DNA of 64,000 nucleotides, taken from the NCBI GenBank assembly GCA_016177775.1, contig JACOUQ010000008.1:1-64000 (forward strand). The letters are read 5' to 3'. Shown piece after piece: positions 17,095-25,291 of the stretch; positions within the stretch are counted from its first letter, which is position 1; each line of letters starts with the position of its first letter. The position numbers and the translations under genes are program-made. The notes under the pieces are model-generated. The model ran no database searches, had not been told where the DNA came from, and saw only the letters and a list, made by a program, of their open reading frames with translations. This DNA comes from Geobacter sp. GTDB taxonomy: Bacteria; Desulfobacterota; Desulfuromonadia; Geobacterales; Geobacteraceae.

Positions 17095-17646
17095 TCAATG
17101 CTTCGTAGTGGCCTTCTTCTTCGAGACCTTAACCTCGAGTATGCCGTTCTTGTAAGCGAACTTGAGGGTAGCCGGATCGACTGTTGACGGGAGGGATACT
17201 TCCTTCAGGTATTTCCGCTCCTTGTTGTCGGCCTTGAGCGTCATGGTTTTCCCTTTCACATCGACGTGGATATGCTCCTTGGCCACTCCCGGCATTTCAG
17301 CGACCACCATCACGTGGTCCTTCTCATCGAACACATCCACCATCGGCTCCCGGACCTCTTCGACCACGGGACCACGGGGTGTGTCCCTGATATTGCCGAA
17401 GGACTCCACGACCGGCGCCCCGCCCAGGGTCCGCACCGTAAAACCGTAGACCCCCTTCGCCTCCTTGGGCAGCCCCTTTATCTCTCCCATCTTCCGGAGC
17501 TCTTCACCCTTTTCGGCCGCGGTGGCCGCAAGATCGATAAGGGTCCCGAGCCCCTTGAAGAGCCCTCCGAACGAGACTTTCCCCATACCGAAGTCGATCT
17601 CGACCCCTTCATCCTTCTTTTCGGTTTTCCTGGTTTTCTCAGCCAT
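17095..17646 (-). CDS. gvpH: Gas vesicle protein GvpH (Hsp20 domain)
   Basis: A 183-residue small heat-shock-type protein. The N-terminal part (FGGLFKGLGTLIDLAATAAE) matches GvpH. Residues about 95-175 form an alpha-crystallin domain with PMVDVFDEKDHVMVVAEMPG, LKADNKERKYLKEVSLPSTV and FAYKNGILEVKVSK. Known GvpH proteins also carry an Hsp20-like fold. The tail is Lys/Thr-rich. The gene lies 10 bp upstream of the GvpF-J gene and 21 bp after another gvpF/L. Confidence 0.92.
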   Translation of the reverse strand: MAEKTRKTEKKDEGVEIDFGMGKVSFGGLFKGLGTLIDLAATAAEKGEELRKMGEIKGLPKEAKGVYGFTVRTLGGAPVVESFGNIRDTPRGPVVEEVREPMVDVFDEKDHVMVVAEMPGVAKEHIHVDVKGKTMTLKADNKERKYLKEVSLPSTVDPATLKFAYKNGILEVKVSKKKATTKH

Positions 17647-17667
17647 CTCAGCCCCCTGTCCGTACCC

Positions 17668-18417
17668 TTATTTCCACTCCACGACTATGTTCACAAAGTT
17701 GAACGGCGGCACCGGACCGACATATTTGAACGTAAGCCTCTCCCCGCAAACAGTGCCCAGCTCTTCCATCTTCTCGTCGAATTCCCTGGTGCGCCTCCCC
17801 TCCACGAGAAAGGCCGCGTTCAGGACCATGCTGTCTCCATGCAGCTTGTTGGTGACGGTTTTTCGCGAAATATGGGCCAGTCTGCCGAGGATGTTCTCCG
17901 CTTCCCGTTTCTTCCGCGCTTCCAGGGCCCCCTGGACCATTCTGCCAAGGTTGACCCTGTCGGTGTACCCCTTGTCCGGAGGAAGCAGGGCGACCTTATC
18001 CTTCATGCGCCTTATCTCCGGATCGTTTTCGACGATCTCCTGAAACACCCCCTTCAAATCCTTCCAGAGGGCCTTCACCCCGACCTCCGCCTTGTTGTCC
18101 ATCTCCTTCAGCAGGTTCCTGAACTCGGCCTGCCTCTTCCGCAACACCCGCCTGATATCATCCACGCTTTCGGAAACGGTGCAGAACCTCACGGGGAGGA
18201 CGGTATAATCCCTCATCACCTCTTCGACGACCTTCTGATGGGCCAGCATGTTTTCCCTGTTCAGGTCGTATTTGATTGTCGGCGTGCCGCTGATTACCGC
18301 GGAAATATTTTCGTAATGGATTGTGGTGACCACGTCTCCGCGGCCGCCGATACCGATGGGGCCGAAATTCCTCGCCTCACCGGTCCCGATTATGCAGTAC
18401 AGATAGTTATTGTCCAC
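17668..18417 (-). CDS. gvpL: Gas vesicle protein GvpF/GvpL family (first copy)
   Basis: A 249-residue GvpF/L protein: NNYLYCIIGTG first strand, AHQKVVEEVMRDYTVLPVRFCT centre, YVGPVPPFNFVNIVVEW C-terminus. I take GTG 18417 (GGAG upstream) as start; an upstream in-frame codon at 18447 adds ten residues unlike the family. It is the first of three GvpF/L paralogues transcribed in this operon. Symbol gvpL versus gvpF cannot be fixed from sequence alone. Confidence 0.9.
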   Translation of the reverse strand: MDNNYLYCIIGTGEARNFGPIGIGGRGDVVTTIHYENISAVISGTPTIKYDLNRENMLAHQKVVEEVMRDYTVLPVRFCTVSESVDDIRRVLRKRQAEFRNLLKEMDNKAEVGVKALWKDLKGVFQEIVENDPEIRRMKDKVALLPPDKGYTDRVNLGRMVQGALEARKKREAENILGRLAHISRKTVTNKLHGDSMVLNAAFLVEGRRTREFDEKMEELGTVCGERLTFKYVGPVPPFNFVNIVVEWK

Positions 18418-18477
18418 CCGGCATCTCCAAGGCGCGAAACTCCCCAAACTCCCGTCAAGGGAGGGGGAACCTCTGGC

Positions 18478-18786
18478 TCAGTATTCCATGACAATCGTTT
18501 TGTAAGTGTCCTTCGTTTCCTTCCCCGGAGCGCCCTTCTTCTTTTTACCGTCATCCAGGTATATCGTTCTCCCGATCTTCCTTATCTCGTTTTCAAGATC
18601 GAGCAGCTCGTCATCTATACTCTTCTTCCTCTTGAGCAGCGCCTGCATCTCAAGCTCCAGCTTCGTCCTCTTCCTGGTCAGCACATAGAGATCCAGGTAC
18701 TGGTTCACCGAGGCCTTCGGCAGGGAGCTCATTTTCGGGGTCTTTACGACAGTTGGCCTGGTAATGCTCACGTTGTGAACCTCCAT
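18478..18786 (-). CDS. Small coiled-coil protein of the gas-vesicle cluster
   Basis: A 102-residue protein not matched to a named Gvp family. It begins with a Thr/Pro/Val-rich segment (ITRPTVVKTPKM), has a heptad-like helix from about residue 35 to 70 (RKRTKLELEMQALLKRKKSI) and a lysine-rich stretch KKKKGAPGKETKD near the end. It lies 27 bp after gvpN with an AGGGA site. Position and size suggest a structural or accessory vesicle protein; function unknown. Confidence 0.75.
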   Translation of the reverse strand: MEVHNVSITRPTVVKTPKMSSLPKASVNQYLDLYVLTRKRTKLELEMQALLKRKKSIDDELLDLENEIRKIGRTIYLDDGKKKKGAPGKETKDTYKTIVMEY

Positions 18787-18813
18787 ATGTACCGTCCCTG
18801 AAGATACCGGCCC

Positions 18814-19806
18814 CTACAATCTGACGACCTGGTCTCCCACCGCGACCCTCTGGGGGGCTTTTGGCAGAGTCTCGAGAACCTTTCCGCACCGCTTGTCGAT
18901 CAACACGTCTATGATTTCCTTCACCTTTTTTATGTTCGCCTCGCTCCCCACCCTGCTTGTTTCCGAGGCAAGGACATCGCAGCAGATGCTCCTGAAGACC
19001 TTGTTCCCCGCTTCTATCGGCGCCTTTCTCACTTTCACGGTCTTCGCTATCATGATGCAGCCGCGCACCGTGGGGGCGAACTCGTATTTCCCGGAATCCC
19101 TCAAATCCCTTACGATATTCACTATCTTTTCGGCTTCAAGCTTGTGAAGTCCAGATTTTGAGGCGGTTATGGCAACTTCCGTTTCCTTGTCCGGATAACT
19201 GATGTCGATCGTGACCATCCTGTCGCGCAGGGCGTCCTGGCTCCTGTAAACGCCCGCATACTCCTCAGGGTTGCTCGTGAAAATGGCCACGAAGTTGGGA
19301 TGCACCTTGAGATACCCTTCTCCCCCCCGCGCGGTGGGAAGACCCATCATCTTTTCCTGGAGTACCGACAGGAGGATATTGTTCGCCTCGGGCCTGGACC
19401 GGGTGAATTCATCGTAGATGAGGGTGAAACCATGCTTGCAGGCAAGGGTCAGCCGGCTGTCTATCCAGGAGCTGTTCATGCTCTCTTCGGTTTTCAGAAC
19501 GGAGTGGATGAAGTTGTCCACCACCTTCTTTTTCTTGTAGCCGTGCGCCCCACCCACAAGGTCGGAAGTGGAATGCTCCTCGTCCCCGTGCATGATGACC
19601 ATCGGCCTGCCGAGCTTGGCGGCCACATGCATGGCAATGGTGGTCTTGCCGGTGCCGGAGACCCCCCTGAAGTGTACGGGAAACCCTGCCGCGATATAGG
19701 CCATTGCCCGCTCCGTAACATCCCGGACATATTCCGTTTCCACGAAATTCGGCAAAGACCGGGGCTCCAGGACGGTTGTCATGCTTTCCACATTTTCTTC
19801 CGACAT
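18814..19806 (-). CDS. gvpN: Gas vesicle AAA+ ATPase GvpN (MoxR family)
   Basis: A 330-residue GvpN. It starts with a family-typical N-terminus (LPNFVETEYVRDVTERAMAY), then Walker A FRGVSGTGKTTIAMH, a long insert with MHGDEEHSTSDLVGG, Walker B FTLIYDEFTRS and sensor-type FTSNPEEYAGVY. MoxR-type ATPases remodel or insert partner proteins; GvpN is thought to drive vesicle growth, and its loss leaves small biconical vesicles in other organisms. A GGAGAGG site precedes the ATG. A 171-bp gap upstream could hold an internal promoter. Confidence 0.95.
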   Translation of the reverse strand: MSEENVESMTTVLEPRSLPNFVETEYVRDVTERAMAYIAAGFPVHFRGVSGTGKTTIAMHVAAKLGRPMVIMHGDEEHSTSDLVGGAHGYKKKKVVDNFIHSVLKTEESMNSSWIDSRLTLACKHGFTLIYDEFTRSRPEANNILLSVLQEKMMGLPTARGGEGYLKVHPNFVAIFTSNPEEYAGVYRSQDALRDRMVTIDISYPDKETEVAITASKSGLHKLEAEKIVNIVRDLRDSGKYEFAPTVRGCIMIAKTVKVRKAPIEAGNKVFRSICCDVLASETSRVGSEANIKKVKEIIDVLIDKRCGKVLETLPKAPQRVAVGDQVVRL

Positions 19807-19977
19807 ATTCCTCTCCTTTGTCAGGACTGTAATCGATTATAGAAATATGAAAATCCATCGGCCCAGAGGCGCCAAAACGCAAAGGCACAGAAAGAAAATC
19901 CCGGCAAGAGAACTTCTGTGCGCTCTGCGACTTTGCGTCCGGCGTTAATCGTCACGGCTATGAACGGCTATGTGGGG
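19807..19977. repeat. Gap upstream of gvpN with an inverted ACGCAAAG-type repeat
   Basis: No gene. A motif ACGCAAAGGCACAGAAAG near 19878-19895 faces a reverse-complement-like CTTCTGTGCGCTCTGCGACT stretch near 19912-19935. Further on, CGGCTATG occurs twice near 19957-19973. It looks like a dispersed repeat; an internal promoter cannot be excluded. Confidence 0.4.
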
Positions 19978-20316
19978 TTATTGATGTTTATGCGTTTTCC
20001 CGGCAATCCCGCTCCTTTTGGACTTCATCGTCGAACCAAGGTGGGACCAGGTTGCGAGCGACTCCTGGTGCTCCTTCTCGAACCCCTTGAGAAGGTTCGA
20101 CGTATCTCTCTTCAATGCGGACTTCGACTTCGTGAGATTTTTCCTGAGCTGCGCCGTGTTCTCGCCCCGCTCCCTGCTGATGCCTTCGAGCATCCGATGG
20201 ACGTCTTCCTTCATCTCCTGGATGTCCTTTTTTATGGACGCGAGAACGGCCATTCTTTCATCGAACGAAGCTGTAATATCCTGAGCCAGCGTTTTGAAAT
20301 CGTCTTGTCTAGCCAT
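19978..20316 (-). CDS. Coiled-coil protein with one copy of the neighbour's repeat module
   Basis: A 112-residue, highly charged helical protein. Its central part (MLEGISRERGENTAQLRKNL, then LLKGFEKEHQES) resembles one unit of the about 50-residue repeat in the protein encoded just upstream, with shared SR, L, R and LL..F positions. GGAGATATC precedes the ATG. Placed between gvpA and gvpN with a repeat-bearing partner, it may be a GvpC-like surface protein or a tether. No named family recognised. Confidence 0.72.
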   Translation of the reverse strand: MARQDDFKTLAQDITASFDERMAVLASIKKDIQEMKEDVHRMLEGISRERGENTAQLRKNLTKSKSALKRDTSNLLKGFEKEHQESLATWSHLGSTMKSKRSGIAGKTHKHQ

Positions 20317-20343
20317 TTTGATATCTCCTTTCGTTATGATTTT

Positions 20344-20991
20344 TCACCCCTGTTCGGTCCCCTTTTCATAGTAACTGAACAGGCCATCCCACTGGGCTGC
20401 CACTTCCTGGCGGATCCTGCCGAACTCTTCGAGCAATCGGTCGACCTCCCGGCCGATCTCCCCGTCGCTGTTCACCAGGGTCCTGACCATGGCCTTGAAC
20501 TCTTTGACTCTTACCTCTCTCCCCCTGGAGAGTAGCTTTTTCAATACGATGCTCAACTCTTCCTGCTCCAGCTGAAACTTCATCAGCGACCTTGCGACCT
20601 CTTTTTCCTTATCCCTGTGCCGCGACAGGGTCTCGCTTTTCATCCTCTCGAAATCTGCCAGGTTGCAGTTCCCGGTGAGGGCCTCCCTCAGGAGCTCGAT
20701 CATCTCGCTCTCTTCCTGCCATATCTTTTCCAGTGAAAGCCTGGTTTCTCTCTCGCTTTGCCGCCTCTTCTCAAGGACGGTATCCATCAGTCCGTCAAAA
20801 TCCTTCTTTCTCATCCCCTCATGCCTTGCAAGGTTCTCCTTCAATTGCCCGCTCAACTCTTCCTGTTCCCTGCAGTAACCGTTCACGCGCCTGACCGCTT
20901 CGCAGACCAGGCCATTAAGGAGCTTCAGGCGCTTTTCGTACGAATTGACCAGCTCCAGACCTGTCGTTTTTATCCGTTCCTGGAGTTCCAT
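20344..20991 (-). CDS. Repeat coiled-coil protein, GvpC-like candidate
   Basis: A 215-residue helical protein with three tandem units of about 50 residues (roughly 44-93, 94-143, 144-193). EELS recurs exactly at 44 and 144; a Leu-Lys/Arg start and an aromatic Phe (65, 114, 165) repeat with the same period. Cyanobacterial GvpC, the outer rib protein that stiffens vesicles, is likewise a string of amphipathic helical repeats (33 residues there). Direct position downstream of gvpA is also where gvpC lies in cyanobacteria. Sequence similarity to GvpC is not evident, so this is an inference from architecture and position. Confidence 0.75.
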   Translation of the reverse strand: MELQERIKTTGLELVNSYEKRLKLLNGLVCEAVRRVNGYCREQEELSGQLKENLARHEGMRKKDFDGLMDTVLEKRRQSERETRLSLEKIWQEESEMIELLREALTGNCNLADFERMKSETLSRHRDKEKEVARSLMKFQLEQEELSIVLKKLLSRGREVRVKEFKAMVRTLVNSDGEIGREVDRLLEEFGRIRQEVAAQWDGLFSYYEKGTEQG

Positions 20992-21022
20992 TTAATCGAC
21001 TCCGCCGATTGATAATTTGAGG

Positions 21023-21042
21023 GTTCATTCGATGGAATGAAC
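21023..21042 (-). terminator. Hairpin downstream of gvpA
   Basis: GTTCATTC (21023-21030) pairs with GAATGAAC (21035-21042), 8 bp with a 4-nt loop, in the 136-bp gap after gvpA. No T-run follows on the minus strand, so mRNA protection or partial read-through is more likely than full termination. High gvpA expression relative to downstream genes is typical in gvp operons. Confidence 0.4.
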
Positions 21043-21127
21043 GGAGGAGACACGCTTGAGTAAGCTTCGTCAACAAAGGGGCTTGCGCGCCTTTATGCCT
21101 CAAGGATGTCCTCTCGTTTTGGCCGGC

Positions 21128-21346
21128 TTACGCATGCATTGCCGTAGCCGTGGTTGTCAGGCCTATTGCCTCGGCATACTTCAGGAAAGTATCCACGGAG
21201 GCAACAACGACCCTAGCTTCGATGGCGAGAAGCTCAATCCCCACCAGGGAGACCCTTGCCCACGCATCGATGCATACACCCTTGTCCAGAATCCTGTCGA
21301 CTACTTCCACGAGACTGGAAGATGCCATTGTTTTCTCGACTGCCAT
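21128..21346 (-). CDS. gvpA: Major gas vesicle structural protein GvpA
   Basis: A 72-residue GvpA, the small hydrophobic rib protein that forms the gas-permeable shell. The diagnostic core is [20 protein letters not shown], then [20 protein letters not shown] and [14 protein letters not shown]. This is the closest of the three GvpA-family proteins here to the canonical shell protein (about 70 residues). AAGGTGGTG precedes the ATG. A sigma-54-like promoter lies about 70-95 bp upstream, and the gene for a sigma-54 activator is just upstream on the same strand. Confidence 0.95.
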   Translation of the reverse strand: MAVEKTMASSSLVEVVDRILDKGVCIDAWARVSLVGIELLAIEARVVVASVDTFLKYAEAIGLTTTATAMHA

Positions 21347-21426
21347 GACTGTTCACCACCTTTACCTTGGATTTACGTCCCCTGTGCATTTAGAGGCACC
21401 CGGCGGGAACGCATATTCAATAGACT

Positions 21427-21441
21427 ACAAATGGCATGCCA
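21427..21441 (-). promoter_or_regulatory. Possible sigma-54 promoter of gvpA
   Basis: Read on the minus strand, TGGCATGCCATTTGT resembles the sigma-54 consensus TGGCAC-N5-TTGC: GG at 21440-21439 (-24) and TTG ending at 21428 (-12) with 10-bp spacing. Two positions deviate (T for C in each half). The adjacent sigma-54 activator gene supports it. Transcription would start near 21415. Confidence 0.45.
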
Positions 21442-21477
21442 GAATTGGAAATATCTCACAAAAAAAGCTAACCAGAT

Positions 21478-21493
21478 AATATTGCGCGATATT
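21478..21493. promoter_or_regulatory. Palindrome upstream of gvpA, possible activator site
   Basis: AATATTGCGCGATATT is a 16-bp near-palindrome about 40 bp upstream of the putative -24 element. It could be an upstream site for the sigma-54 response regulator encoded next door. Distance is short for a classic enhancer. Confidence 0.35.
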
Positions 21494-21534
21494 CTCGCGG
21501 AAACAGTTATTCATTCGATGACCATTCCGGGTCT

Positions 21535-22995
21535 TCAATCCTGAAAGGGGGGGGAATCTCCTCCCCTTTCGGGGAAACGTTTCCCTCTCCGGATATCTCT
21601 GCTCATGTCCGACCTGATCTGGCTGATTTTGGAGCGGAGCGTCTTGGGGTCTATGTTCAGGAACCGGGAGACCCGGATCATGTTCAGGTTCGACCTTTCC
21701 ATGACCTTCCTGATGACGGTCTCTTCGAGCCTGTCGCTCCAGCGCCTGACCAGCGCCTTCAGATCCAGCGAGCCTTCCCGCAGTCCCTTCTCTATCTCCT
21801 CATCAACCTTTATTCCCGGCACGGCCCATTCCTCGGCCTTCCCAAGCGAAGGGAAGCTCCCCGCCCTGATATAGTGGGGAAGGTGTTCCGCATGGATATC
21901 ACCATCGGCAAGGATCGCGGTCGACTTTACGACATTCTCCAGCTCGCGCACATTGCCGGGCCATGCATAGACATTCAGCAACCCCAGTGCCTCATCGGAT
22001 ATGCAGGCATCCCTTCCGAACTCGGCGGAATAGGTTTCCAGGAAATGCCGGATCAGGATATCCACGTCCCCTTTCCTCTCCCTGAGGGGGGGAATATGTA
22101 TCGTCATCTGGCTGAACCGGTAATAGAGGTCTTTCCGGAACCCTCCTCTGTCGATGACCTCGGTGAGCGGGACATTGCTGGCAGCGATTATTCGCACGTC
22201 CACCTTGATCGGCTTCGAACCGCCGACCCGCTCGATCCGTTTTTCCTCCACAGCCCTCAACAGCTTGGCCTGGTTGGAAGGGGAAAGGTTTTCCACCTCG
22301 TCGATGAAGAGCGTCCCGCCATGAGCCCTTTCGAACCTCCCGATCTTCCTGTCGGACGCCCCGGTGAACGAACCCTTTTCGTGTCCGAAAAGCTCGGTAT
22401 CGATTAGCGTTTCCGTCAGGGCCGCGCAATCCAGAGGAACAAAAGGCCCCTTGCCCCTCTTGCTCCGCTGGTGGATGGCCCTGGCGAACAGCTCCTTGCC
22501 GGTGCCGCTCTCACCCTGAAGCAGGATGGTCAGATCGGAAAGGGCGAACTTGTCCGCCAGCCGCGTGACTTTCCTCATTCCGGTGCTGCTCCCCACGATA
22601 CCGCAACTTTCGCGCTCCGGCAGCTTCCTCGCGCTTATCACTTCCCTGATGAACCTGGTGAAATCATGGGGCCTGAACGGCTTCTGGATGAAATCCGCCG
22701 CTCCCATCTTGATGGAGCGGACAACGGTTTCTATCTCTCTGGAGCCGGTCATCATGACGATCGGGATGTCCTTGTTGATGAGCTTCATCTCCCTGAGGAC
22801 GTCCATGCCGTTGATGTCCGGAAGGTTGATGTCGAGCAGGACCAGGTCGGGAAGCCTCTCCTCCCTCATCCTGTCAAGGGCTTCGCCGCCGGTCAGCACG
22901 TGCTCTACCTCGCAATTCTCAGCGGCAAGAAAACTGCCCACTATCTGCCCGACATTTTTCTCATCATCAACGAGAAGAATCCTGTGCATGCTCAT
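21535..22995 (-). CDS. Sigma-54-dependent response regulator (NtrC family)
   Basis: A 486-residue activator. Receiver domain 1-120 (LLVDDEKNVG; phospho-acceptor in LVLLDINLPDING), AAA+ domain about 140-375 with Walker A LLQGESGTGKELFARAI, the sigma-54 contact loop GSFTGAS, Walker B GGTLFIDEVENLS and the R-finger region YRFSQMTIHIPPLRER, then a Fis-type helix-turn-helix (SNLNMIRVSRFLNIDPKTLR). It is 15 bp after the Cdc48-like gene and reads toward gvpA, so it is the prime candidate regulator of the gas-vesicle genes. The cognate kinase is not adjacent; the hybrid kinases at 27-31.5 kb are candidates. Confidence 0.93.
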   Translation of the reverse strand: MSMHRILLVDDEKNVGQIVGSFLAAENCEVEHVLTGGEALDRMREERLPDLVLLDINLPDINGMDVLREMKLINKDIPIVMMTGSREIETVVRSIKMGAADFIQKPFRPHDFTRFIREVISARKLPERESCGIVGSSTGMRKVTRLADKFALSDLTILLQGESGTGKELFARAIHQRSKRGKGPFVPLDCAALTETLIDTELFGHEKGSFTGASDRKIGRFERAHGGTLFIDEVENLSPSNQAKLLRAVEEKRIERVGGSKPIKVDVRIIAASNVPLTEVIDRGGFRKDLYYRFSQMTIHIPPLRERKGDVDILIRHFLETYSAEFGRDACISDEALGLLNVYAWPGNVRELENVVKSTAILADGDIHAEHLPHYIRAGSFPSLGKAEEWAVPGIKVDEEIEKGLREGSLDLKALVRRWSDRLEETVIRKVMERSNLNMIRVSRFLNIDPKTLRSKISQIRSDMSRDIRRGKRFPERGGDSPPFQD

Positions 22996-23010
22996 CCTTC
23001 CTTCCGGCTT

Positions 23011-25113
23011 TCATATCCGCTCTTCATTGAAAACCTTCAGTGCATCACGGAACTGTTTGGCTGATATCTTCAAGGTCCTGGTGTCGCCTGCCCCTTTTTC
23101 CACAAACTCGCAGATCGCGTTGAGTGCGGCCTTCCGGCAGATGAACTCGATGTCCGCGCCCACCAGCCCTTCCGTTGCAGTGGCAAAGAACTTGAAGTCC
23201 ACATCTTTTGCGAGCGGTTTCCCGGTCGTATGGACCCTGAAAATCTCCAGGCGGGCGGCTTCGTCGGGAGGGGGGATATCGATCAGCATGTCGATCCGCC
23301 CCGGCCGCAGAAGTGCCGGGTCAATAATGTCCTTCCTGTTGGTGGCGCCAAGGATAAACACCCCCTTGAGTTCCTCGGTCCCGTCGATCTCGGTGAGGAG
23401 CTGGCTTATCACCCTCTCCGAAACATGGGAATCTCCTCCTCCCCCGCGTGCGGGAGCAATGGCGTCCATCTCGTCGAAGAAAAGGATGCAGGGCGCCGCC
23501 TGCCGGGCCCTCTTGAACACCTCCCGGATCGCCCGCTCCGATTCACCCACGTACTTGGACATGAGGGCCGGCCCCTTGATGGAGATGAAGTTCACCTTGC
23601 TTTCCGTGGCGAGGGCCTTGGCAAGGAGCGTCTTCCCGGTCCCCGGCGGGCCATGGAGAAGGACCCCCTTCGGCGGCTTCACCTTGGCGAATTCATAGAG
23701 GTCCGCATACGTCATCGGCCAGACCACCGCCTCGTCCAGCTCCTTTTTCACCTCCGTGAGCCCCCCGACCTGGTCCCAGGTGACGTTGGGGATATCGACA
23801 AAGAACTCCCTCATGGCCGTCGGCTCGATCTCGGCCTGGGCGCTCAGGAAATCCTCCATGGTCACGTTCAGCTCCTGGATAAGCTCATAGGGGATATGCT
23901 CCAGCTCGAACTCGATCCTGGGTATTATCCTCCTGATGGAGTTCATGGCCGCTTCCCGGCAGAGGGCCTCCAGGTCCGCTCCCACGAAGCCGTGGGTCAT
24001 CTGGGCGAGCTTCTGGAGGTCAACATCTTCCGTGAGCGGCATGCCGCGAGTGTGGATCTCCAATATCTCAAGCCTTCCCTTGCTGTCGGGGATGCCTATC
24101 TCCAGCTCCCGGTCGAACCGTCCCGGCCGGCGCAGCGCCGGATCAAGGGCATGGGGGATGTTGGTGGCGCCCAGCACGATGACCTGCCCCCTCTCCGCCA
24201 GCCCGTCCATCAGCGCCAGGAGCTGCGCCACCACCCGCTTCTCCACCTCGCCGGTCACCTGCTCCCTTTTCGGGGCAATGGCGTCGATCTCGTCCAGGAA
24301 AATGATGCTCGGGGCATTCTTGCGGGCCTCCTCGAACAGGTTCCGAAGCTTGGCCTCGCTCTCGCCGTAAAACTTGTGGATTATCTCCGGCCCGCTGACG
24401 GAGTAGAAGTTGGCGTTGGTTTCATTGGCAACAGCCCGCGCGATAAGGGTCTTTCCGGTCCCCGGAGGGCCGTGAAGCAGAAGTCCTTTCGGGGGGTCGA
24501 TCCCGAGCTTCTCGAATATCTGGGGGTGCCGCAGTGGCAGCTCTATCATCTCCCGCACCTTCTGTATCCCCTTGCCCAGGCCCCCGACATCCTCATACGA
24601 AACCTTGGCCCTGCTGACTCCGGCACCTTTTTCCTCTATTATCACGTGGGTCTGCGAATTGATCACCACGGCCCCGGCCGGCACGGTGTCAACCACAGTG
24701 AAATCCTGGGACCGCGTTCCGAACAGGGTTGCCCTGACCCTGTCGCCGGCAAGGATGGGGAGCCCTTCCAGAAGCCTCCCCACGAACTTGGAGTCCCCCA
24801 CCCCACCCGTAGCAACCGGCGCAAGGACAACCTTGTTTGCCTCCTTGCACGAAACCTTTTTGACATGGACCTTCTCGCCGATCCCGGCCTCGGCATTGCT
24901 CCGCGTAAGGCCGTCTATCTGGACCAGCCCCTTCCCCCTGAGCTCCTTGAAAACCGGCATTGCCTTGGCAACGGTGGTCTTCTTGCCGGTAATCTCCAGC
25001 ACGTCCCCGATTTCCGCCTTCAATTTATCGAGGACTTCCGGATCGATCCTGGCTACCCCCCTGCCAACGTCCTTGGGCAGTGCTTCGGTGACCTTGAGGC
25101 TTATCTCGGACAT
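23011..25113 (-). CDS. Cdc48/VAT-like double AAA+ ATPase
   Basis: A 700-residue type II AAA+ unfoldase. Residues 1-180 are the Cdc48 N-domain (double-psi barrel: [20 protein letters not shown]). D1 has [15 protein letters not shown] and [16 protein letters not shown]2 has [15 protein letters not shown] and [15 protein letters not shown], and both end in arginine-finger [16 protein letters not shown] motifs. Archaeal VAT/Cdc48 extracts and unfolds proteins. ATG 25113 with AAGGAG is chosen over an upstream in-frame codon. Bacterial Cdc48s are uncommon. Being 15 bp from the gvp regulator gene, it may serve vesicle assembly or disassembly. Confidence 0.93.
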   Translation of the reverse strand: MSEISLKVTEALPKDVGRGVARIDPEVLDKLKAEIGDVLEITGKKTTVAKAMPVFKELRGKGLVQIDGLTRSNAEAGIGEKVHVKKVSCKEANKVVLAPVATGGVGDSKFVGRLLEGLPILAGDRVRATLFGTRSQDFTVVDTVPAGAVVINSQTHVIIEEKGAGVSRAKVSYEDVGGLGKGIQKVREMIELPLRHPQIFEKLGIDPPKGLLLHGPPGTGKTLIARAVANETNANFYSVSGPEIIHKFYGESEAKLRNLFEEARKNAPSIIFLDEIDAIAPKREQVTGEVEKRVVAQLLALMDGLAERGQVIVLGATNIPHALDPALRRPGRFDRELEIGIPDSKGRLEILEIHTRGMPLTEDVDLQKLAQMTHGFVGADLEALCREAAMNSIRRIIPRIEFELEHIPYELIQELNVTMEDFLSAQAEIEPTAMREFFVDIPNVTWDQVGGLTEVKKELDEAVVWPMTYADLYEFAKVKPPKGVLLHGPPGTGKTLLAKALATESKVNFISIKGPALMSKYVGESERAIREVFKRARQAAPCILFFDEMDAIAPARGGGGDSHVSERVISQLLTEIDGTEELKGVFILGATNRKDIIDPALLRPGRIDMLIDIPPPDEAARLEIFRVHTTGKPLAKDVDFKFFATATEGLVGADIEFICRKAALNAICEFVEKGAGDTRTLKISAKQFRDALKVFNEERI

Positions 25114-25148
25114 CTTTGACTCCTTCTGAGTAACTTCAGCTTTCTCGA

Positions 25149-25238
25149 CCACCCCCCAGCCCCCTCCTAACCAAGGAGGGGGAGTTTACTCCCCTCCTAT
25201 TTTAGGAGGACCCAAAGGGCCTAAAGGGCTGGGGGTGG
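25149..25238. repeat. Long inverted repeat upstream of the Cdc48-like gene
   Basis: CCACCCCCCAGCCC from 25149 pairs with GGGCTGGGGGTGG (25226-25238) with one bulged base. Inside are two more stems built on CCCTCCT/AGGAGGG. It is a typical compound intergenic repeat and may terminate transcription entering from upstream. Confidence 0.6.
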
Positions 25239-25291
25239 TAAGGTTTGGGAGGTTGCTCTTTGATAAAACGCCGTCTTGGCGACCTTCAGCC

